From: Polynucleobacter parvulilacunae
GTDB lineage: Bacteria; Pseudomonadota; Gammaproteobacteria; Burkholderiales; Burkholderiaceae
DNA length: 64,000 nt
NCBI RefSeq assembly: GCF_018881715.1
Contig: NZ_JACVPW010000002.1
Coordinates: 360,466-424,465, forward strand
Direction: 5' to 3'
A program made the translations under genes and the position numbers. Each line of letters begins with the position of its first letter. The first letter of the stretch is position 1. Below, in pieces: positions 57,887-64,000 of this stretch. The notes beneath the pieces were generated by a model. The model saw only the letters and a program-made list of their open reading frames with translations. It was not told where the DNA came from and made no database searches.

Positions 57887-57907
57887 GGGGGCAATTTTGG
57901 GGGCACT
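57887..57907. repeat. G-rich pair resembling the integrase-side repeat
   Basis: GGGGGCA-ATTTT-GGGGGCACT matches GGGGGTA-CTTCT-GGGGGTACT at 41492-41512 in 17 of 21 positions. Next to it, CACTAGTTG-TTTTTTGAT (57904-57921) resembles CACTAGTTTTGAT at 41473-41485. These are candidate right-end recombinase arm sites. Confidence 0.65.
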
Positions 57908-57965
57908 AGTTGTTTTTTGATTTCACTATTTATATACAAATCAAGTAGATATAGAAATCTTCTAG

Positions 57966-57976
57966 TTCCCGCCGAC
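57966..57976. other. Candidate attR core (11-base copy of the tmRNA 3' end)
   Basis: TTCCCGCCGAC is identical to the T-arm/acceptor part of ssrA just before its last bases. The match stops after 11 bases, so it could be a degenerate attR or chance. Confidence 0.45.
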
Positions 57977-58231
57977 CATACCGATGTTTTTCATTTAGTA
58001 AGAAAGCATAGAAATAGAATCATTCACTTTTTTCATGACGCTCAAGCTCAAAAAAACTAAAACCGAGCAAATCGTTCAAGAGCAATTAGTGGCCTAGCTT
58101 AAATACAACCCTCCCAGTAAAAAAGGTTTGGCATTTAATATTTGCGGTCGTCTTCAATAGATTGATTTGGCCAAAAAAAATTTCTCATCGCTACATTAAA
58201 AATCCCAATAATTCCATTTAAACATTGCTTA

Positions 58232-58960
58232 CTAGTTAAAGAATCCATTATCAGTATCATTAACCGCTTGTCCAGAAGTTTTCATAAACCCTTTTGCATT
58301 TTTTTTGAAAAAAATACTGATCAGCTCAGTCGAACCTTCGCCAAGCGTTGGATGACTATTTTCCACGACATGAACCTGGTCGCTAGCTTCAGACAAAAAT
58401 TGGCCTACGACTAGACCTGAGTTACCCTCTACAGTAGGGTCTTGAAACTCAGAAATACCAACACCAGACCCATCCAATGGGTCGGAATTTGCATTGTCAT
58501 CTACCGCTCGGATTCTTCTCACCTCATCCATTACAGTTCTATACCAGATTAAAAGCTTTGATCGCATATAAAATATAATCGCCATCGTTGCAATAAATTG
58601 AAAGATAAATATAAAAGTTAATACGAGAATCAACTGGTCAATTCTTCGATCTGAATATATTTGAACAGAAAGTAGGTATTTTTGTATGCCCTCCAAATAA
58701 TTCAACTGCTTCAAGTTAAACCCACGGATCATCTGAGTTTCAGATAAGATTGATTTTTGGCGCTCCAATATTCGACCAATCTGCAATCGACTATGAGCAA
58801 TATTTCCGCTTAATTGGCTTATCTCCCCTCCCGATAAAAGAACACCATCCCCTTGATAATCGTTTTCGATACCCACACACTCCAATGAATGAAGATATGA
58901 GGTTGCAATAATTAACGTGGCAAACAACTTTACGAACTGATATTTTGCACTCGCAAACAT
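58232..58960 (-). CDS. Membrane protein of unknown function in the adhesin/bactofilin operon
   Basis: A protein of about 242 residues from the ATG at 58960, whose first residues (YQFVKLFATLIIATSYLHSLE) look like a signal or anchor. Starts as far up as 59014 would overlap the bactofilin gene. A second membrane segment (LILVLTFIFIFQFIATMAIIFY) lies at about 130-150, preceded by a helical part and followed by a low-complexity Asp/Gly/Ser-rich tail. I do not recognise a family. As last gene of the bactofilin operon it may anchor the bactofilin polymer to the membrane, which is inference. Confidence 0.65.
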   Translation of the reverse strand: MFASAKYQFVKLFATLIIATSYLHSLECVGIENDYQGDGVLLSGGEISQLSGNIAHSRLQIGRILERQKSILSETQMIRGFNLKQLNYLEGIQKYLLSVQIYSDRRIDQLILVLTFIFIFQFIATMAIIFYMRSKLLIWYRTVMDEVRRIRAVDDNANSDPLDGSGVGISEFQDPTVEGNSGLVVGQFLSEASDQVHVVENSHPTLGEGSTELISIFFKKNAKGFMKTSGQAVNDTDNGFFN

Positions 58961-58979
58961 AACTTGAGACCCCGAATTC

Positions 58980-59636
58980 CTACGGGAGTCTGACATGGTA
59001 GCTATCACCATCAATCAAAATCTTTAAAATAAGATGTCTATTTTTAAAAATAAATTGTTCATATTGGAATTTATCAAGAATTAAGTTTCCGCCTTCAAGC
59101 GATATCCATGCTGGCAATAAAGCCCCGCCCTCCATTTCAATGTGAAATTCATTTGCATCCTCTAAAGAGGTAATAATTTCAACTGGCAACTTTATTGTCA
59201 AAAGATCGGGTGTTTCAATTGCTGACTGAGATTCTTGGTTTGACAACTCGCCATCAACCACCCCCCCAGACTCGATGGATATGGAGGAATAACTCAAATT
59301 ACCCTGCAAAATTCCACCGGACCTAACAACAACCTCCCTGACAACCACCGAGCCCTCGATTCTACCTGCAAGATCAAGACGGTTGCACTTAATAGCCCCC
59401 GAAACAAAGGCCAAGGAATTAATCTTGACATCATCAACTTCAATGTCACCTTGCGCAACACCTTCGACAATGCATATACCCCCGCCCTTAATTGTCCCTT
59501 CAAAATTAAAGCCCTGTCCCACAATAAATAATCGGGGCTCCTCTTCCGCAGGTTTATCTGCGGAAGTATATTCAGTATTCTTAATTTTCATATAATCCTC
59601 TATTAGTTGTAGATATTTACCCCCCATTTTTGGCAT
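58980..59636 (-). CDS. Bactofilin-family cytoskeletal protein
   Basis: A 218-residue protein. About residues 35-140 form the bactofilin beta-helix, seen as repeated short strands: FIVGQGFNFEGTIKGGGICI, VEGVAQGDIEVDDVKINSLA, FVSGAIKCNRLDLAGRIEGS, VVVREVVVRSGGILQGNLSY. A further domain of about 60 residues follows, which is longer than in typical bactofilins. These proteins polymerise without nucleotide and localise cell-wall or surface structures. ATGs at 59636 and 59591 both have GAGG sites; the first is used. It lies 13 bases after the small secreted protein gene. Confidence 0.85.
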   Translation of the reverse strand: MPKMGGKYLQLIEDYMKIKNTEYTSADKPAEEEPRLFIVGQGFNFEGTIKGGGICIVEGVAQGDIEVDDVKINSLAFVSGAIKCNRLDLAGRIEGSVVVREVVVRSGGILQGNLSYSSISIESGGVVDGELSNQESQSAIETPDLLTIKLPVEIITSLEDANEFHIEMEGGALLPAWISLEGGNLILDKFQYEQFIFKNRHLILKILIDGDSYHVRLP

Positions 59637-59649
59637 TTATAAACCTCTT

Positions 59650-60012
59650 TTAATTCATGCGTCTCTCCAAATAATGCTGCAAAATAAACGATGAAACTTT
59701 ATATTCCCAGTCATTTTTTAAAACGTTGTATTGAACGATATACCGATCAAGTACGGCCATTTTTTGTGGGTCTATAAGGGTCAAATTTGCAATGCACGTA
59801 GTTGCATCACCCTCAACTCTTACACTCTCGGAATCAATTTGTGCTCCAGCAAAACTAAACATATACCTATCATTCGGTATGTCATTCTTTGCTTGTATAA
59901 AATTAGAAAGTTGAATTAACACGACAGCTGTACTACATACATTGGTGGGCTGAGCATATGAAGCAGACGCAAGCCCCATAAGAAGAATAGTTAACAGCAT
60001 TCTAAATTTCAT
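59650..60012 (-). CDS. Small secreted protein of unknown function
   Basis: A 120-residue protein with a clear signal peptide (MKFRMLLTILLMGLASASYA, cut after AYA-like SYA) and a strong ribosome site (AAAGGAGG). Two cysteines lie in the mature part (NVCSTA and TTCIAN) and could form one disulfide. No family is recognised. It overlaps the heptosyltransferase gene by 4 bases (ATGA), so it is part of the same translation-coupled operon and probably acts on or near the glycosylated adhesin in the periplasm. Confidence 0.7.
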   Translation of the reverse strand: MKFRMLLTILLMGLASASYAQPTNVCSTAVVLIQLSNFIQAKNDIPNDRYMFSFAGAQIDSESVRVEGDATTCIANLTLIDPQKMAVLDRYIVQYNVLKNDWEYKVSSFILQHYLERRMN

Positions 60013-61289
60013 ACCACCTCCTTTATGGGTAATTTTTTATTGAAAGCTTTACCGAGAAACCCCGGAATCGAACTAATTACCATCTTCACATGATCTACGG
60101 TAATTAATTTTGTACACTCAAATTGGCGTTCTGTATTTTTATGACGTGGGCACCACATGAAGTCAAAATGATCAAATGAATGCGCAGGGTCATTCCAGCA
60201 ACCAGTACAGGCGTGAGTATTAAAAACTCTAAACGGTGTATGAAATTCATTATTAGGATGAGTAAATCCACTGATCATTACAACCGGGACCCCAACAGCC
60301 CAAGCCAGCCAAGCCAAGCCACTTGATAGCCCTACAAAAAAGCTTGCATCGCGCAAAATCAGAGCCCTCTCGCTCAGAGGAAGCGCCCCAGTCATATCCT
60401 CTGCACCGTGAGGAATATAGTTCCACGATAAGCCCTGCCCCCAAACCTTATCCCTGTCGATACATATAACCCTATATCCGGATTGCTTTAACCAACTCAC
60501 GATCTCCAACCACCCAAAAGGGTTGTTCCAATATTTGCATTGTGTTGACGCCTGTGCTGCAATACACACATACGGCTCTTTAATTAATCTACCCTTATTT
60601 GACACCGATATTTTAGGTGCTAACTCAACAGCCTCCACTCCCAATATGTGCGCAGCTGTCTTGTTTAAGCCAACATATCTAAAGTCAACTGGCTGATGGA
60701 CGCAGTCAACATCATTGAAGAACAACCCCAATCGATACGTTGCATAAAATTTTTGCTGAATTTTTTCAGCCTCCTTATTTGTCACAAAATGAATATTTGG
60801 ATATTCATCCTCAAACAAGGGCATCATGACCTCTGAAATTACGCAAGTTAGCTTACATTGATGGCTCCTCTGGAATAAATCCACGTAAGAGAACCATGCG
60901 ATCGCGTCCCCCATTGTGCCAACGGGTATTTGAACTTGAACATCCTTCTCGCGAGCAAAGTATTCATGCTCAAATACCTTATCCCCTCCACGCCATACTT
61001 CAATTCTAAATGGTATGAAATATTGCTTTGTACTCCTATATGACCCACCATCTGACTCGACCTCAAAAATTATGTTTGCCGTCACTAAATCCGATAATCG
61101 AAGCCTCCATCGCTCTCCATTCTTACCAATAGGGGGGAGCTCAACACGACAACCGGAATTAAAATCGAAACGAACGCCAGCAAGTCCCGTTTGCGTTGGC
61201 TGCATTGGTGGCTCTATAAAAAGCTTTGGGAGCCCCTTCAACTCCTCTTCTTTATTTTGGCGCCCACCCTCATCTTTTGTTATGTTCAC
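60009..61289 (-). CDS. TibC/Aah-like autotransporter O-heptosyltransferase
   Basis: A 426-residue cytoplasmic glycosyltransferase that fits the bacterial autotransporter heptosyltransferase (TibC) family. These enzymes transfer heptose from ADP-heptose to serines in strand-loop-strand repeats. The GT-B acceptor part comes first (VRFDFNSGCRVELPP). The donor part has YVCIAAQASTQCKYWNNPFG and FVGLSSGLAWLAWAVGVPVV. The four cysteines of the iron finger are seen at about 361, 364, 380 and 392 (CTGCWNDP, WCPRH, FECTK). It starts with GTG overlapping the methyltransferase stop (TAGTG). The target is surely the autotransporter encoded upstream. Confidence 0.9.
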   Translation of the reverse strand: MNITKDEGGRQNKEEELKGLPKLFIEPPMQPTQTGLAGVRFDFNSGCRVELPPIGKNGERWRLRLSDLVTANIIFEVESDGGSYRSTKQYFIPFRIEVWRGGDKVFEHEYFAREKDVQVQIPVGTMGDAIAWFSYVDLFQRSHQCKLTCVISEVMMPLFEDEYPNIHFVTNKEAEKIQQKFYATYRLGLFFNDVDCVHQPVDFRYVGLNKTAAHILGVEAVELAPKISVSNKGRLIKEPYVCIAAQASTQCKYWNNPFGWLEIVSWLKQSGYRVICIDRDKVWGQGLSWNYIPHGAEDMTGALPLSERALILRDASFFVGLSSGLAWLAWAVGVPVVMISGFTHPNNEFHTPFRVFNTHACTGCWNDPAHSFDHFDFMWCPRHKNTERQFECTKLITVDHVKMVISSIPGFLGKAFNKKLPIKEVV

Positions 61290-61915
61290 TATTTTTTCCT
61301 ATAAATTGCTATGTATGCGTTTTGTATCAGCGTTATTGGGGCTCCTGGCGGGTTATAAATAAAATCTTGTATACGTGTAAAGTATTTTTCCATCTCACCC
61401 TTTACATCCAAACCATCGTCCACCCATCCTTCATATGTAGGTACCGCTCTATGCTTCATATCTAGAATAAATACAACTCCCCCAATTTTGAGTCCATCAT
61501 AAATTCGCTTAATCTCTTTTTTCAAATCAAAACAGTGTTGTAGAACCCATATAGATATAACAACATCTACTTGTGAAATTACCTTAGCAACGGCATCAAA
61601 AGTCTCTGGATCTAGTGCAATAAATTTCTTATCAAAAAGTAATTTAGACGCGTTGCTCCGCATCTCAGGCGATATATCCACACCTACAACCGAGAATCCT
61701 TTTTCAACAAGAATCTTCGCAATCCTTCCTACCCCACATCCGTAATCTAAAATTAAGCCATCCCCTGGTATGTTATTAATTATTAGCTCGACCAGCCAGG
61801 GCGTCTCATTGCTCCAGCGCTCCTCTGTTAGGACGCCACCTTCTTCGGTTAGGATTATTTTTTTTGCACTCTCTATATCTGCTTGATTAAAAACTTCTGG
61901 TCTGTAAAGCGCCAT
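61289..61915 (-). CDS. Class I SAM-dependent methyltransferase
   Basis: A 208-residue methyltransferase. The SAM motif is LILDYGCGVGRIAKILVEKG, the acidic second strand VVGVDISPEMR, and the post-motif IWVLQHCFDLKKEI. It lies between the autotransporter and its heptosyltransferase, 10 bases after the former and sharing one base with the latter. A role in capping or modifying the heptose or the adhesin fits this place, but small-molecule or other substrates are possible. I know no assigned function for methyltransferases in this setting. Confidence 0.85.
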   Translation of the reverse strand: MALYRPEVFNQADIESAKKIILTEEGGVLTEERWSNETPWLVELIINNIPGDGLILDYGCGVGRIAKILVEKGFSVVGVDISPEMRSNASKLLFDKKFIALDPETFDAVAKVISQVDVVISIWVLQHCFDLKKEIKRIYDGLKIGGVVFILDMKHRAVPTYEGWVDDGLDVKGEMEKYFTRIQDFIYNPPGAPITLIQNAYIAIYRKK

Positions 61916-61925
61916 ATACCCTCGT

Positions 61926-64000
61926 TTAAAATAATTTGAAAATATTTAGATTCAGAATGCTATTTGAGTAACCGCTCCGTCCGAAGTAGTCGACACTTAA
62001 TCTAACGCCAAGGCCAGTTTTTGGATCAACCTGATATCCAAATCCAACCTGATTTATATTTTTTCCAGGGGCTTTTCCAAAAGTAGTGAAGGGGATATTA
62101 TTCACATCGGTAGCATTAAGTTGCGGAGACTTTGCAACAAAATCATACCCAGTTAAAGCCCTTGCATAAAACCACTGCCCATCAGATAAGTCATAGCGAT
62201 AGCGACCACCAATGGAGGCTGTTAGTGATTGATTATTTTGAGCATTAACATTGAGATTCGATGCATTGGCCCCACTCTCCTTATATCCATCGACATTTAC
62301 ATTGCCGTAGTCGACTCGGGTTAATGGAGTAAAGGTGTTATTGCCAATGACGCTGCTGCTGTTTACCTCAAGGCTTGCTACCCCATGCCAACCACCATAG
62401 GCTGCTGATGCTATTTGATTAATGCCGTTAGTAGCGGCAAGACGACTTTCTTTGCTTTGGTCTACAGAAGTCCCAACCATTGCACTGACCTCACCCCGAT
62501 CCCATACCCTTTGCTTTACATAACCTACAACCCCATAACTTGCAACATTTAAATTATTATTTGTGGCAATATCCTGCCCCTTATAAATTGTGTTTTGAAC
62601 AATTCCGGCTATGCCAGCATGCAACCCTTCCCCTACAAATGCATCAGCCCCGAAAGCAAGTCCCATAGTATTTGCGTTATAGGCAGCTGATGGGGTTTGG
62701 TTGCCGCCAGCTTGATTGGCAATATTGCCGAACGGTGCCACCCAATTTTTACCCTGAGTGTCAACTCCCCGATACTCACCTTCATCCATGCGATCTCGCA
62801 CCACCTGAAGCGATGCCTGCGCTTGATTCATAATTGCAACAGCCTGACCTCCATTGAGAACCGGCGTTAAACCTACTGCCGCCGGAGAAGATGATCCAGT
62901 TATCAAATCAAAACCTGAGCCATTTGAAAGAATGCTGTATCTCACTAAACCATAACTACCGCTACTGACAAATGCCCCCGTTGTAACTCCTGTTGCTCTG
63001 AAAACATTGCTATAGTTAACATTCTGCGCTAAAACACCGCTGGTAACAATTACTCTACCTCCAGCTACATTTGCATTGCCATTAACAAGCATGTGCCCAT
63101 AAGAGCTTGGACCATTAACACCGATTCCAAGAGCGCCCGTCTGGATATAACTTCCATTCAGAGTTAACTGATGACCGGCATTAAGCTGAATAACTCCCGC
63201 ATTATTTAGAGTGGCTACATCTAAAATCACCGATGGGTCAGCAAGTCCAACTGAGGCTGTATTTGCAATATTAAAAAACCTCCAGCCAGAAACAAAACTC
63301 GCTCCAGATGTAGCGGTCCCAGAATTTGCTAAAAGCAATTTCTGATTGCTAATTGTCAGAGCATTTAGACGACTTGTGTCAACCAATGAAATTGGGCCAT
63401 CAAAACTAACCCCATTCTGAAGCGTCAAAGTGTTGCTAGAGCCGCCATACTGGATATTGCCGGAAACTTTAGCGCCATCCAGGGAGATTGCGTTCGAAGT
63501 GCCGGCCACTTGTAATGCAAGCTCAACTGTAGGGCTTGGAGAAATATTGCCAGAAGCAACAATAGATCCACCAGATCCAATGATGCTATACCCTTTTAAA
63601 AATGAGCCACTAGCAGCGGTCACTGAACCACCAGAAACAACCCCATCCACCCCAACACCACCGCCAATGATCGTCTGAGTACCTTTAATTAATGCTCCAG
63701 ACTGGGTTCCCCCAAAACCAACAATTTGCGTCCCGCCAGACAAGATGGTTGAACCCGAATCCAATCCTCCGCTACTAATATATTGAGTTCCTCCAGCGCT
63801 AATAACCGCATAAGGGCCATAACCCCCAGCAGAAATCACCTCTAAACCACCGCTCTTAATTTGAGTGTAAAAAGAAGATCCACCGGAAGATACAACCTGC
63901 ACACCCCCACTGCTAACAATAGAGTTCGTTGCCGTACCACCGGAGGAGACATTGAGGTTGGCACCATTACTTACAGTAGAGCCAGATGCTACAGCTCCAG
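61926..64000 (-). CDS. Self-associating autotransporter with strand-loop-strand repeats (5' part outside window)
   Basis: The frame is open to base 64000; the GTG at 63902 lies inside a repeat and is not the start. The passenger has strand-loop-strand repeats of about 20 residues (VVSSGGSSFYTQIKSGGLEV, then VISAGGTQYISSGGLDSGST), the type that AIDA-I and TibA carry and that heptosyltransferases modify. From roughly residue 380 of the visible part to the end is an autotransporter beta-barrel (LAFGADAFVGEGLHAGIAGI, GGRYRYDLSDGQWFYARALT), ending in a terminal Phe (NIFKLF), the BAM recognition signal. It should mediate aggregation or adhesion at the surface. It heads the operon. Confidence 0.92.
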   Translation of the reverse strand, partial: GAVASGSTVSNGANLNVSSGGTATNSIVSSGGVQVVSSGGSSFYTQIKSGGLEVISAGGYGPYAVISAGGTQYISSGGLDSGSTILSGGTQIVGFGGTQSGALIKGTQTIIGGGVGVDGVVSGGSVTAASGSFLKGYSIIGSGGSIVASGNISPSPTVELALQVAGTSNAISLDGAKVSGNIQYGGSSNTLTLQNGVSFDGPISLVDTSRLNALTISNQKLLLANSGTATSGASFVSGWRFFNIANTASVGLADPSVILDVATLNNAGVIQLNAGHQLTLNGSYIQTGALGIGVNGPSSYGHMLVNGNANVAGGRVIVTSGVLAQNVNYSNVFRATGVTTGAFVSSGSYGLVRYSILSNGSGFDLITGSSSPAAVGLTPVLNGGQAVAIMNQAQASLQVVRDRMDEGEYRGVDTQGKNWVAPFGNIANQAGGNQTPSAAYNANTMGLAFGADAFVGEGLHAGIAGIVQNTIYKGQDIATNNNLNVASYGVVGYVKQRVWDRGEVSAMVGTSVDQSKESRLAATNGINQIASAAYGGWHGVASLEVNSSSVIGNNTFTPLTRVDYGNVNVDGYKESGANASNLNVNAQNNQSLTASIGGRYRYDLSDGQWFYARALTGYDFVAKSPQLNATDVNNIPFTTFGKAPGKNINQVGFGYQVDPKTGLGVRLSVDYFGRSGYSNSILNLNIFKLF
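63520..64000 (-). repeat. Strand-loop-strand repeat region of the autotransporter
   Basis: Around eight degenerate units with a GG-turn every 18-21 residues, e.g. VSSGGTATNSIVSSGGVQVV, continuing beyond the window edge. Bases are correspondingly rich in CCACC/CCGCC patterns on the plus strand. Confidence 0.85.

Larger units (their letters stand above)
41378..57976. mobile_element. Integrated defence element at ssrA (about 16.6 kb)
   Basis: The left edge is the tmRNA 3' end followed by a P4-type integrase. The right edge is inferred from three signals: an 11-base copy of the tmRNA end (TTCCCGCCGAC, 57966-57976), a G-rich repeat at 57887-57907 that matches the repeat at 41492-41512 in 17 of 21 positions, and a CACTAGTT...TTGAT string next to both. 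Cargo is four defence-type modules and two mobility-type genes (AlpA-like, MobC-like). No relaxase, coupling protein or secretion gene is present, so it is at most a mobilisable element or a decayed one. The right edge is less sure than the left. Confidence 0.7.
57730..58231. other. Intergenic stretch with the inferred right end of the element
   Basis: 502 bases without a credible gene. GCAATTTTGGG occurs at 57846-57856 and again at 57891-57901 (a third copy is at 50207-50217, before the AlpA-like gene). The G-rich pair at 57887-57907 and the tmRNA-like TTCCCGCCGAC at 57966-57976 follow. From 57977 on it is AT-rich and shows nothing further. Confidence 0.6.

Noticed and set aside
57830..58060. 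Open frame of 76 residues on the plus strand near the right end
   Set aside because: No ribosome site, low-quality composition, and it spans the G-rich repeat and the tmRNA-like core.
61926..63902. Taking the GTG at 63902 as the true autotransporter start
   Set aside because: The frame is open to the window edge and encodes more strand-loop-strand repeats upstream. There is no signal peptide at 63902.
63520..64000. CRISPR-like regular repeats at the window end
   Set aside because: The periodicity is of codons in an open frame (about 20 residues per unit, degenerate), and there are no identical repeats with unique spacers. No CRISPR array or cas gene was seen in the window.

Overview
The window is bacterial and looks like a freshwater betaproteobacterium of the Burkholderiaceae, most like Polynucleobacter. 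The reasons are the gene orders (rpsP-rimM-trmD-rplS; gyrA-serC-pheA-hisC-tyrA-aroA-cmk-rpsA-ihfB-lapB; etfB-etfA-acyl-CoA dehydrogenase), the small CobD/CbiB-like gene against rsgA, and a one-piece tmRNA with tag ANDERFALAA. The assignment is from memory of these families; no search was run.

From 1 to 41.0 kb the window is ordinary, tightly packed core genome. It carries a partial esterase, two transporters and a TRAP solute receptor; pmbA, mogA, orn, an M48 peptidase and rsgA; the S16/L19 operon; a fatty-acid oxidation block (acyl-CoA dehydrogenase, ETF, acyl-CoA ligase); mltB, cysM and a ComEA-like gene; the ADP-heptose/UDP-glucuronate/LapB envelope block; the aromatic amino acid 'supraoperon' with rpsA, cmk and gyrA; then an OmpA-like protein, ubiG and gph.

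The tmRNA gene (41019-41377) is the attachment site of an integrated element. The element starts with a P4-type tyrosine recombinase and seems to end near 57.97 kb, where the subterminal G-rich repeats and an 11-base copy of the tmRNA 3' end recur. It is about 16.6 kb long and mostly defence cargo: a helicase-less nuclease-methylase plus S subunit (BcgI-like layout, possibly joined by a -1 frameshift), a fused GmrSD-RAMA protein abutting an alarmone-hydrolase-like gene broken by an in-frame amber codon, an ABC-three-component system with a restriction-nuclease-like protein, and an AbiE toxin-antitoxin pair under a perfect 19-bp palindrome. Its mobility core is an AlpA-like regulator and a MobC/replication-relaxation-like protein. 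Between these two lies about 450 bp of non-coding DNA packed with hairpins, closed by an 11-bp long-range stem and carrying eight GTCAG repeats. I regard that region and the RM frameshift as the most novel items in the window.

From 58.2 kb to the end is a surface-adhesin locus read leftwards. It encodes a self-associating autotransporter with strand-loop-strand repeats (5' end outside the window), a SAM methyltransferase, a TibC-like O-heptosyltransferase, a small secreted protein, a bactofilin and a membrane protein. The heptosyltransferase needs ADP-heptose, whose pathway genes hldD and the HldE kinase domain lie at 23-25 kb, so the two distant blocks are probably linked metabolically.
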